The notes under the pieces were generated by a model that worked only from the letters and a program-made list of their open reading frames with translations, had not been told where the DNA came from and made no database searches. DNA of 64,000 nucleotides from NCBI GenBank assembly GCA_023434365.1, contig JAEYSV010000056.1, positions 25,316-89,315 on the forward strand. Direction: 5' to 3'. Positions 6,765 through 14,720 of this stretch are shown here, piece by piece; the stretch's first letter is position 1, and each line of letters opens with the position of its first letter. Source of the stretch: Bacillota bacterium (GTDB lineage Bacteria > Bacillota > Clostridia > Lachnospirales > Lachnospiraceae). The translations under genes were made by a program, and so were the position numbers.

Positions 6765-9281
6765 ATGAGTAAAACTGTCATAATTGGTGGAGTAGCTGGT
6801 GGTGCTACCGCAGCAGCCAGATTACGAAGAAGAGATGAATCAATGGAAATAGTAATGTTTGAGCGCGGAGCCTATATATCCTATGCGAATTGTGGGTTAC
6901 CATATTATATTGGTAATGTGATAGAGGAAAGGGATGCGTTATTGTTACAAAGTCCACAAGCGATGAAACAAAAGTTCAATATCGATGTCCGAATCCTAAG
7001 TGAAGTAATAGAAATTAAGCCAGAGAGTCAAACCGTGGTGGTGAAGAATGTAGAAACATCAGAAACTTATGAGGAGAGTTATGATGATTTGATCATAGCA
7101 ACAGGTTCTTCTCCAATTAAGCCATCGATTCCTGGAATTGAGGCAGATAATATATTTACTCTTTGGACGGTTCCAGATACCGACCGGATTAAAGCATTTC
7201 TTGAAGAGCGAAATCCAGAACGTGCCGTTGTCATTGGTGGCGGATTCATTGGGTTAGAAATGGTGGAAAATCTTCATGAAGCTGGTCTTTCGGTAACCTT
7301 AGTAGAGAAACTAAATCAGGTGATGTCGCCGCTTGACTTTGAGATGGCACAGCTCATTCATGAGAATCTGAGAATGAATGGAGTACGTCTGTTATTAAAT
7401 GATGGAGTGCAATCATTTGAGAGTAAAGGCAACGTAACCCGGATTCACCTGGAAAGTGGAGAAGTCGTTGAAGCAGACCTCGTTATCTTGTCGATTGGAG
7501 TCAGACCAAATAGTGAGTTAGCAAAGAAGGCAGGGATAGCTGTTAATGAGCGTGGCGGTGTCGTAGTAAATGATTATCTGGAAACAACTCAACCACACAT
7601 TTATGCAGTTGGGGACGTAATTGAGGTAAACCAATTCGTTACAGGCGATAAAACCATGATTCCTCTTGCCGGTCCAGCCAATAAGCAGGGGCGTATAGTT
7701 GCGGATAACATTGGTGGTGACAAAAAGAAGTATCAGGGAAGCTTGGGAACTGCTGTTGCAAAAGTATTTGATTATGATGTGGCAAGTGTAGGACTAAATG
7801 AGAAGAATCTGAAAGCACAGGGTAAGGTAAAAAACCAGGATTATTATACAGCGCTGATTAACCAAAAATCGCATGCGGGTTACTATCCAGGGGCAACGCC
7901 ACTAACGTTAAAAATGCTGTTTACCAAAGAGGGTACGATTCTTGGAGCACAGGTTGTTGGGCAGGAAGGTGCAGATAAACGCATCGATACGATAGCGACA
8001 ACTATGCGACTGAAAGGTACAATTTATGATTTGGCAGAGTTAGAACTTGCGTATGCACCACCATTTTCATCTGCTAAGGACCCAGTAAATATGCTTGGAT
8101 TTGTAGCGGAAAACATCATTAGTGGGAAAGTTACTTTTATCGAATGGAATGAAATGGATGAGTTGTTAGCGTCAGGTCGCAACAATTATACAGTTCTTGA
8201 CATAACAGAGAAAGTCGAATATGAAGTATTTCATATTGATGGCGCGTACCATATTCCACTTGGACAGTTACGTGAAAGGATGCATGAACTAAAGAAAGAT
8301 GATCTCATTATCATATACTGTGCAATCGGAGTACGTTCTTATAATGCAGCAAGAATATTAATGCAACATGGATTTAATAAGGTAGTGGTATTAAGTGGTG
8401 GCACCAGTTTTTATAAGACGATGCATCATGAGATACAAAAGCCAGATTTGGAAGAATATAGACAGGAGGTGCAGGCTGCCATGTATCAGGAGGATCAGGA
8501 GATTAAACAGATTAAAGTATTAAATTGTAGCGGACTACAGTGTCCAGGCCCTATTATGAAGGTAAACCAGGCAATTGCCGAGATGAAGGATGGGGAAATG
8601 GTCGAAGTATCTGCTACCGACATGGGTTTTGCCAGAGATGTGGAAGCATGGTGTCGTAGAACCGGGAATACCTATGTGAAAACGGAACGAAAAGACAAAG
8701 AAAATATCGTGACGATTCAAAAGGGAGTACAATCTGGTCAGAGTTTCGATGCAAAAAGCAATCAGAAAGAAAACAAACGGCCAAGTGTGCAGGGCAGTCA
8801 GGTAGAAATTCCTCAAGGAAAGACACTCATCGTCTTTAGCGGTGACCTTGATAAAGTACTCGCTTCCTTTATCATCGCCAATGGTGCCGCTGCCATGGGC
8901 AGACCTGTTACGATGTTCTTTACCTTCTGGGGACTAAACGCACTTCGTAAAAGCGAAAAAGTTAAATTGAAAAAACCATTTCTAGATAAAATGTTTGGCG
9001 GTATGATGCCAAGAGGTACCCGCAAATTAAAACTTTCTAAGATGCATATGGGTGGAATGGGTACTGCAATGATGAAAAAAGTAATGCGCGACAAAAATGT
9101 GGATTCTCTGGAGGACTTAATGAAGTCTGCCATGGCAAACGGTGTCCGACTGGTTGCCTGCACGATGTCGATGGATGTCATGGGAATCACAAAGGATGAA
9201 CTCATTGATGGGGTAGAGTTAGCTGGAGTAGCATCCTACCTTGGGGATGCAGAAGAGAGTAATGTGAATTTGTTTATATAA
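6765..9281 (+). CDS. CoA-disulfide reductase / rhodanese / TusA / DsrE-like fusion
   Basis: An 838-residue four-part cytosolic protein. Residues 1-445 are a pyridine nucleotide-disulfide oxidoreductase with FAD motif IIGGVAGGATAAA, the single redox Cys43 in YANCGLPYY typical of CoA-disulfide reductase, the NAD(P) motif GGGFIGLEM and the FAD motif YAVGDV. Residues 460-555 are a rhodanese with active cysteine near 519 (IYCAIGVRS). Residues 588-655 are a TusA/SirA domain with the CPGP motif (Cys near 593). Residues 688-838 are a DsrE/F-like domain. Known relatives reduce CoA-disulfide or persulfides and relay sulfane sulfur. RBS GGGGAA precedes the ATG. Probably regulated by the palindrome at 6641. 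Confidence 0.9.
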   Translation: MSKTVIIGGVAGGATAAARLRRRDESMEIVMFERGAYISYANCGLPYYIGNVIEERDALLLQSPQAMKQKFNIDVRILSEVIEIKPESQTVVVKNVETSETYEESYDDLIIATGSSPIKPSIPGIEADNIFTLWTVPDTDRIKAFLEERNPERAVVIGGGFIGLEMVENLHEAGLSVTLVEKLNQVMSPLDFEMAQLIHENLRMNGVRLLLNDGVQSFESKGNVTRIHLESGEVVEADLVILSIGVRPNSELAKKAGIAVNERGGVVVNDYLETTQPHIYAVGDVIEVNQFVTGDKTMIPLAGPANKQGRIVADNIGGDKKKYQGSLGTAVAKVFDYDVASVGLNEKNLKAQGKVKNQDYYTALINQKSHAGYYPGATPLTLKMLFTKEGTILGAQVVGQEGADKRIDTIATTMRLKGTIYDLAELELAYAPPFSSAKDPVNMLGFVAENIISGKVTFIEWNEMDELLASGRNNYTVLDITEKVEYEVFHIDGAYHIPLGQLRERMHELKKDDLIIIYCAIGVRSYNAARILMQHGFNKVVVLSGGTSFYKTMHHEIQKPDLEEYRQEVQAAMYQEDQEIKQIKVLNCSGLQCPGPIMKVNQAIAEMKDGEMVEVSATDMGFARDVEAWCRRTGNTYVKTERKDKENIVTIQKGVQSGQSFDAKSNQKENKRPSVQGSQVEIPQGKTLIVFSGDLDKVLASFIIANGAAAMGRPVTMFFTFWGLNALRKSEKVKLKKPFLDKMFGGMMPRGTRKLKLSKMHMGGMGTAMMKKVMRDKNVDSLEDLMKSAMANGVRLVACTMSMDVMGITKDELIDGVELAGVASYLGDAEESNVNLFI

Positions 9282-9356
9282 ATGATAGTAGATGAGCGAA
9301 AAATTGGGAGCGGTAGTAACGATTCCTAAAAAGCTTCTATCACTGAGAGAACTAAA

Positions 9357-9399
9357 AAAGAGCAGAAAATGATATTGTCATGTTCATTTTCTGCTCTTT
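9357..9399. terminator. Bidirectional terminator
   Basis: A 16-bp perfect stem (AAAGAGCAGAAAATGA with its complement at 9384-9399), flanked by A-run and T-run. It separates the convergent reductase fusion (plus) and lipoprotein (minus) genes. Confidence 0.85.
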
Positions 9400-9403
9400 A
9401 GCA

Positions 9404-9844
9404 TTATTTAGGCTCTATTACTTCAATGTTATTTCCTGTTCCATCATAGTCAATTTTTATATTGATTCCCTCATTAAAAAATCCTATAATTGCACGTGCG
9501 TTTTCTCCGAGATAGTATATGCGATACATATTTGCTGATGTTGATGAATACTCGTCAGGTGCTCCAATTAATTCATGAACTTGTATCCATGATATATTTT
9601 TCTTAAACATTCGAATCTTTTTTAGCTTTTCTTTTCCTTCTTTTGATAAATTGCTATCCTCGGAATTATTGCCTACATGTGTGTTGATTGCAGGTGTGGT
9701 TGATTCTGGTACAATATTATTACTAGGAGTTATACTATGTGTGATTAAATCATCCTTATCAGTAGCAATCTGATTACACCCTGTAACAAGAAAAACAAGC
9801 ATAAATAGTATAGAATACACCAATATTTTATTTATAGATTTCAT
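9404..9844 (-). CDS. Predicted lipoprotein of unknown function
   Basis: A 146-residue secreted lipoprotein: basic start MKSINK, hydrophobic core to residue 22 and lipobox LVTGC with Cys23. After a Ser/Thr/Asn-rich linker (residues 25-65) there is a compact domain containing ISWIQVHELIGAPDEYSS and YRIYYLGENARAIIGF, a pattern resembling small SmpA/BamE-like or DUF lipoprotein folds. GGAGGG precedes the start. It is encoded directly downstream of the large DNRLRE protein in the same direction (79-base gap), so the two may be co-expressed. No function can be assigned. Confidence 0.65.
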   Translation of the reverse strand: MKSINKILVYSILFMLVFLVTGCNQIATDKDDLITHSITPSNNIVPESTTPAINTHVGNNSEDSNLSKEGKEKLKKIRMFKKNISWIQVHELIGAPDEYSSTSANMYRIYYLGENARAIIGFFNEGINIKIDYDGTGNNIEVIEPK

Positions 9845-9923
9845 TAAAAACCCTCCAATGTTTATTAGTATCTATTAAAGTATTATTGTTGATATTGAAT
9901 AAAGACTTTATTAAGAGTAGTAA

Positions 9924-11882
9924 CTACTCTTTCACTATGTAATATACTGTATCACTTGAATAATATCCAATTATCGTGTCATAACTCCAACCACTAGAAT
10001 TATTTGCGGTTGACGGATTGCTATCAGTTGTTGCACGTACGGACGCATTATAGTATCCATGCTTATTATACCAGTCACCGTTATTTGCTCTATACCAAAA
10101 ATGATAGTCAAATTTAGTTTTTCCGTTCCAGCCCTGTCCAACTCGCATACAGACAACCCACTCATCTGTACCTACGCTTGAAGGACATTTATCTTGTTCA
10201 CGCCAATTACCAATACCAAAATTGGCATTTAACCATGTTCGCATTCGGGTTCTTACTAAGGTTAGAGCTTCATCAATTGTTGATTGTTCGCATCTTTTAC
10301 TATCTTCCTCGGTAAACTGTGGGAATAGATTTTGCCCGTCTAAAAAGAAAGCATATCCTTGGCAGTTAACAGTAGCTATTGGAGCTGTAGGAGGAATTGT
10401 TCTTACGCTTTTACATCCATAATAGTTATAAATAATTCTTAAGAATGGTCTGTCACTAGTATCGCTACTCTCAGATGTATAGAAATTATTATAATCAACA
10501 TAATCTTCATTTGCATATCTTATTGAAAAACCATAATTATTGTTCTGCCCTTGATTATTCGTTCGATACCACTCTTTTACAACGTCAGTGACAGTAAAGT
10601 ACACATTGTTCTTATTTATAGTTCCACGATATATCTTAGAAACATTTGTAGGCTGATTATTCCATGTTATAGTGCTTGAAGTCCAATTACTATTTACTTT
10701 ATATAACTCTAGCGGACCATAAGTTGTGGTATTATCTGTCGCTGTAATATACATCATTGCATTTTCAATAACTCCATTGATTATTGGAAATGCATTATAC
10801 TTAATATATGAACGGTGCAGAATACCATTTTTTAATCCAACATACATCAAACCTGATGTATTGCAATTATCAACAGATCCTTTTTTAACATATGTATCTT
10901 GAACATTTGTACGAGTATTACCCGGCGAAACAATAGGATCAATAATTAATGGATATTGGCGCTCACTATCCATAAGCCATTCCCTGCTTGGCGTAAGTTT
11001 TAAGATATAGTTATTGTTAATTTCTTCTAATTCAACTTTAATATCTGATGAGTATGCATCATTGGAGTCCATCATAAATGGTGAAGGTATAATAAATATC
11101 TCTTCATTCTTCGCGTTATAAAAAACAATACTATTATCTTCGTTTAGTTTTGGAATGACTCCTTCAACAGATAAATTCATAATATATGAATTTATACTTG
11201 ATGGTTCATTTAATACGATATTCTCTTTTAATTTTCCTGATGATATAGAATATTCAATATTTACATTATTATTGAATAAGTTCTCATAAACCACACTGGA
11301 CTTTAATTTCTTAGCAATTACTTTACGCTCGTTCCTATCATAATTTGTTAAGTCTTTTTCTTTTACTTTTGCATTTTTCTTGCCTTTCATGTCATAAACT
11401 TTAACTTTATCTATGCCTTTTTTCGCCTCAGATATAACAGTGGCAATAGATGCATTGAAGTTAACAGAACTATCATATATTTCTTCTGCCTCTATACTCC
11501 AAGAAATTGTATATTTGTCCTTTGTTATTTTGACTAAAAAATCTTCAGTGTTATCATTAGCAAAAACTACATCTATAATACCATCTTTATTCTTTAATGT
11601 ACTACCATTTCCATTGGTTCTAGTTATCAGAGTATTGTCAATTTCTTCCCATTTACCATTTTTTTTGCTGTGAACAGGTTCTGAATAAGAAACTGCTGTG
11701 TATGAACCATCGCTATTGCGAAAGTGCTTCTCATATTCTCCCCTTAATGATATTTCTTCTTCAAGAATAGTTACACTCTCTTCGCTTTTTTCTCGCTCTG
11801 CCCTTATTGGAATGTTCACTAATAATATCGAACATATAAGCAATAAGCTAATCCCTTTTTTAACTCCCTTACATTTAAACAT
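9924..11882 (-). CDS. Secreted DNRLRE-domain protein with C-terminal Cys/His domain
   Basis: A 652-residue extracellular protein. The start at 11882 is used because GAGGAG sits 7 bases upstream; the ATG 15 bases earlier would include that RBS in the coding region. A signal peptide (LLLICSILLVNIPIRA) is followed by a region with SLRGEYEKHFRNSDGSYTA typical of wall-associated/Rhs-type N-termini, then a DNRLRE beta-sandwich (residues about 325-490; DTYVKKG, ITWNNQP, DVVKEWY, RPFLRIIYN). The last 150 residues hold NCQGYAFFLDG and FDYHFWYRANNGDWYNKHG, suggesting a papain-like or CHAP-like Cys-His enzyme, though this is inference. Could be a peptidase or a secreted toxin. No membrane anchor seen. 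Confidence 0.7.
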   Translation of the reverse strand: MFKCKGVKKGISLLLICSILLVNIPIRAEREKSEESVTILEEEISLRGEYEKHFRNSDGSYTAVSYSEPVHSKKNGKWEEIDNTLITRTNGNGSTLKNKDGIIDVVFANDNTEDFLVKITKDKYTISWSIEAEEIYDSSVNFNASIATVISEAKKGIDKVKVYDMKGKKNAKVKEKDLTNYDRNERKVIAKKLKSSVVYENLFNNNVNIEYSISSGKLKENIVLNEPSSINSYIMNLSVEGVIPKLNEDNSIVFYNAKNEEIFIIPSPFMMDSNDAYSSDIKVELEEINNNYILKLTPSREWLMDSERQYPLIIDPIVSPGNTRTNVQDTYVKKGSVDNCNTSGLMYVGLKNGILHRSYIKYNAFPIINGVIENAMMYITATDNTTTYGPLELYKVNSNWTSSTITWNNQPTNVSKIYRGTINKNNVYFTVTDVVKEWYRTNNQGQNNNYGFSIRYANEDYVDYNNFYTSESSDTSDRPFLRIIYNYYGCKSVRTIPPTAPIATVNCQGYAFFLDGQNLFPQFTEEDSKRCEQSTIDEALTLVRTRMRTWLNANFGIGNWREQDKCPSSVGTDEWVVCMRVGQGWNGKTKFDYHFWYRANNGDWYNKHGYYNASVRATTDSNPSTANNSSGWSYDTIIGYYSSDTVYYIVKE

Positions 11883-12000
11883 ATTATCACTCCTCATATA
11901 TTATTTATACCAATAATAATGACTAAATTATAATTATAGTACAACTATCATTTGTATATATTACATTTTATTTCCAATTTATTCATATGTCAACAAATAT

Positions 12001-12221
12001 ATTGGTTCGCTAGAAGGACTTTCACATGCGACGTTTAACATTGGTAATAATCATCGAGTTCAAAGAAAACACACAATTATTGAGCATTTATATACAGTTC
12101 AAAAGTACCTAATAATACACCGAATATGCGTCTTATAGTTCACCAGTGTATGGAGAAATTAATGAAACGAGGAGAGTGTATCATTACAGAAGTGAAAAAA
12201 ACAACTCTCATCAAAATATAA
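12001..12221 (+). pseudogene. Decayed gene remnant, C-terminal end with frameshift
   Basis: Reading from 12001 gives about 36 open codons (containing GLSHATFNIGNNHRV and HTIIEHLYTVQKYL). Moving to the other frame at about 12110 continues as NNTPNMRLIVHQCMEKLMKRG and ends at TAA 12219-12221, exactly where a 12-bp terminator hairpin begins. One frameshift thus restores a plausible 70-residue C-terminus. No start or upstream part remains. I do not recognise the family. The rest of the 11883-12517 gap contains only the terminator, a promoter candidate and AT-rich sequence. Confidence 0.35.
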
Positions 12222-12240
12222 CCTGGACAGGTTATATTTT
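12213..12240 (+). terminator. Strong hairpin terminator after gene remnant
   Basis: AAAATATAACCT at 12213-12224 and its exact complement at 12229-12240 form a 12-bp stem with a GGAC loop, ending in a T-run. It overlaps the stop codon of the gene remnant, supporting that the remnant was once a transcribed 3' end. Confidence 0.7.
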
Positions 12241-12326
12241 TTCTTTGGTAGAAAATGCAATACATATCCAATAAGAGAAAAATGTACCATCAAGTTCGCA
12301 CTACGGCGCTCGTTCATTACGTAAAG

Positions 12327-12354
12327 TTGACAAAGAACACAATACGTTTAATAC
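12327..12354 (+). promoter_or_regulatory. Candidate promoter of the glycan locus
   Basis: TTGACA at 12327-12332 and TAATAC at 12349-12354, 16 bases apart, lie 164 bases before the first gene of the glycan locus, in the only sizeable gap before it. A start here would give a leader of about 160 bases. Confidence 0.4.
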
Positions 12355-12517
12355 AGACAAAAATTGTCAATACATTAGTTATATAATCAACTAAGAAAAC
12401 ATAAGACATATAGTGGTCTAAAATGGTTTTCTTATATAGAATACTTGAAACTTTTGGAACTATCAGTATACTTAAAGGTAAAGAGAATTGATATGGCAAG
12501 AAAGGGTTAGACAGAAT

Positions 12518-13117
12518 ATGTACTCAGGTATAAAACGTATGTTAGACATTATCTTATCATTGATGGCAATTATAGTGCTATCTTGGCTTTTAGTATTACT
12601 CAGTCTGATTGTTAAATTTACTTCGAAAGGACCGGTATTATTTAAGCAGAAACGAATTGGAAAAAACAAAACCCATTTTAATATATATAAGTATCGTACC
12701 ATGAGAATCGATACACCGAAAGATATGCCAACTCATCTATTAGCCAATCCGGATAGTTTTATTACTCCGGTAGGGCGATTCTTAAGAAAAACCAGTTTGG
12801 ATGAAATGCCACAGTTATTTAATATTCTGGTTGGACAGATGAGTATTGTTGGACCCAGACCTGCACTTTGGAATCAGGATGATCTCATTGCAGAGCGCGA
12901 TATTTACCATGCTAATGATATTCGACCAGGGCTAACCGGATGGGCGCAGGTAAATGGTCGAGATGAGCTACCTATCCCGGTAAAAGCGAAATATGATGGC
13001 GAATATATGGAGAGAATGAGTTTTAGTTTTGACATGAAGTGTTTGTTTAAAACAATAGTATCCGTAGTAAAACATGATGGTGTAAAAGAGGGTGGGCCTG
13101 GCTCTGGAGACGCTTGA
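12518..13117 (+). CDS. Priming sugar-1-phosphate transferase (WcaJ/PglC family)
   Basis: A 199-residue bacterial sugar transferase (PF02397). It has one N-terminal membrane or re-entrant helix (residues 8-30), then KFTSKGPVLFKQKRIG, YKYRTM, the catalytic Asp-Glu in TSLDEMPQL, the basic motif GPRPAL and PGLTGWAQVNGR. These enzymes move a sugar phosphate from a UDP-sugar to undecaprenyl phosphate and start glycan synthesis on the inner membrane face. It is the first gene of the 43-kb glycan locus. Start at ATG 12518 is preferred to an upstream TTG at 12488; the Shine-Dalgarno (AAAGGG) is modest. Confidence 0.9.
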   Translation: MYSGIKRMLDIILSLMAIIVLSWLLVLLSLIVKFTSKGPVLFKQKRIGKNKTHFNIYKYRTMRIDTPKDMPTHLLANPDSFITPVGRFLRKTSLDEMPQLFNILVGQMSIVGPRPALWNQDDLIAERDIYHANDIRPGLTGWAQVNGRDELPIPVKAKYDGEYMERMSFSFDMKCLFKTIVSVVKHDGVKEGGPGSGDA

Positions 13118-13122
13118 CAGTA

Positions 13123-13161
13123 TTTTTGTTTCATAGGAAATTACATCCTATGAAACAAAAA
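13123..13161. terminator. Long perfect hairpin after the priming transferase gene
   Basis: TTTTTGTTTCATAGGA at 13123-13138 pairs base for base with 13146-13161 around a 7-base loop. T-run on one side and A-run on the other make it a possible bidirectional terminator, which would separate the priming transferase from the following genes. Confidence 0.7.
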
Positions 13162-13165
13162 TGCT

Positions 13166-13248
13166 CCGCAAGGATCGCACTGCGGCGGAAATGAAAATAG
13201 TCGCCTAAGCGACCCGCTGCAGGCGGAGAGTTTCGCTAGCGAAACTCT
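13166..13248 (+). repeat. Cluster of four GC-rich hairpins
   Basis: Four small inverted repeats follow one another: CCGCA/TGCGG, GTCGC/GCGAC around CTAA (13200-13213), CCGC/GCGG around TGCAG, and a perfect 22-base palindrome centred on the CTAG at 13236-13239 (arms AGAGTTTCGC). The segment is much richer in G+C than its surroundings and sits 50 bases before the start of the next gene. It could be a mobile intergenic repeat or a structured leader. Confidence 0.5.
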
Positions 13249-13299
13249 TTATTATCAAAGAACAAAATGAAATAAGCAAATATACTGGAGGACAAAGCA

Positions 13300-14244
13300 A
13301 TGTTAACTTTGTATTTAGTAATTCCATGCTATAACGAGGAAGAAGTATTACCAGAAACATCAAAACGATTAAAAGAGAAATTTCGTGTATTAATAGATAA
13401 TCAGAAAATAACAAAAGAAAGCAGGATTGTTTTTGTGGATGATGGCTCAAAAGACAAAACCTGGTCCATGATTGAAGCACTACACAAAGAGGATTCCATG
13501 TATTCAGGAGTCAAACTTTCCAGAAATCGTGGTCATCAGAATGCATTACTTGCGGGTCTTGCTACAGTCAAAGGACTTTGTGATGCGGTAATCAGCATGG
13601 ATGCTGATTTGCAAGATGATATTAATGCCATAGATGGCTTTATTGAGGAATATGAAAAAGGTTATGAAGTTGTCTATGGAGTACGCAAAGCCAGAAAGAA
13701 AGACACCTTCTTTAAAAGATTTACCGCGGAAGGTTTTTATAAATTGATGAAAGGGTTAGGCGCTGAAGTAGTATTTAATCATGCGGACTACCGACTTTTA
13801 AGCAATCGTGCACTAGAAGGGCTTTTAGAGTTTAAAGAAGTCAATCTGTTTTTGCGTGGGATAGTCCCAATGATTGGCTATAAGTCTACGAATGTTTACT
13901 ATGAACGAAGCGAGCGATTTGCCGGGGAAAGTAAATATCCATTAAAAAAGATGTTGGCGTTCGCATTTCAAGGAATTACCTCCTTAAGTATTAAACCAAT
14001 TCGCCTAATTATTTCCCTTGGATTTCTTACGTTCTTTGTTAGTATCATCATGCTTATTACGTTTTTGATTCAACATTTTATTGGATATACTGTTAGTGGC
14101 TGGACAAGCATTATCGTGTCTGTCTGGGCGTTAGGAGGACTACAGTTATTAGCCATTGGTGTCATAGGTGAATATATCGGAAAAGTATATCTTGAGACCA
14201 AAGGACGTCCAAGATTTATCATCGATCAGTTTATCAATGATTAA
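13300..14244 (+). CDS. Polyprenyl-phosphate glycosyltransferase, GtrB/DPM1-like
   Basis: A 314-residue GT2 enzyme. The GT-A domain opens with VIPCYNEEEVLPE, has FVDDGSKDKTW and the metal motif MDADLQDD, and ends with two membrane helices (residues about 228-255 and 262-290) and the tail YIGKVYLETKGRPRF. This is the GtrB layout: the enzyme makes an undecaprenyl-phosphate sugar that is flipped and used outside the cell. The adjacent gene encodes GtrA, the usual partner. GGAGG precedes the ATG. Donor sugar unknown. Confidence 0.88.
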   Translation: MLTLYLVIPCYNEEEVLPETSKRLKEKFRVLIDNQKITKESRIVFVDDGSKDKTWSMIEALHKEDSMYSGVKLSRNRGHQNALLAGLATVKGLCDAVISMDADLQDDINAIDGFIEEYEKGYEVVYGVRKARKKDTFFKRFTAEGFYKLMKGLGAEVVFNHADYRLLSNRALEGLLEFKEVNLFLRGIVPMIGYKSTNVYYERSERFAGESKYPLKKMLAFAFQGITSLSIKPIRLIISLGFLTFFVSIIMLITFLIQHFIGYTVSGWTSIIVSVWALGGLQLLAIGVIGEYIGKVYLETKGRPRFIIDQFIND

Positions 14245-14271
14245 TGAGTAAGAAAGAAGGAACTTACGATA

Positions 14272-14703
14272 ATGACGATAAAGCAAATGATGGATCTCTA
14301 TAAAAAACATAAAGAAAAGATTTTGTACCTATTTTTTGGCGGAGTAACGACGATGGTCAATATCGGCTGTTATTGGTGTACCACAAGACTTCTTCATATT
14401 GAAGAAATGCCTAGTACCTGGATTGCCTGGGTAGCTGGAGTGCTGGTTGCCTATGTGACTAATAAGATATGGGTATTTGAAAGTAAGGCAAGAGGATTCA
14501 AAGATTTTTTAAAAGAAGTCACTTCCTTTGTTGCTTTCCGTGTGTTAACCGGTGCGATGGATTTTGGAATCATGTTTATATTTGTAGAAAAACTACATTT
14601 TCACGACTTAGTTATGAAAACTCTTTCCAATGTGCTCGTGATTATCGGTAACTATATAGCTAGTAAGCTTGTTATATTCAAGAAAAAAACGGTAATGGAA
14701 TAA
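14272..14703 (+). CDS. GtrA-like flippase
   Basis: A 143-residue membrane protein with four hydrophobic helices and the GtrA signature features: FGGVTTMVNIGCYW in helix 1, AYVTNKIWVF after helix 2 and NYIASKLVIFK at the end (PF04138). GtrA proteins are thought to move undecaprenyl-phosphate sugars across the membrane. Gene order GtrB-GtrA (27-base gap) supports a joint role in decorating a surface glycan. Confidence 0.88.
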   Translation: MTIKQMMDLYKKHKEKILYLFFGGVTTMVNIGCYWCTTRLLHIEEMPSTWIAWVAGVLVAYVTNKIWVFESKARGFKDFLKEVTSFVAFRVLTGAMDFGIMFIFVEKLHFHDLVMKTLSNVLVIIGNYIASKLVIFKKKTVME

Positions 14704-14720
14704 GGAAAGGAAACAAAAGA

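Noticed and set aside
9737..9752. TGTGATTAAATCATC as a third copy of the redox palindrome
   Set aside because: It lies inside the lipoprotein coding sequence and its right arm does not match TCACA.
12126..12221. A 31-codon gene starting at ATG 12126
   Set aside because: It has no ribosome binding site and is better read as the tail of a frameshifted longer gene.
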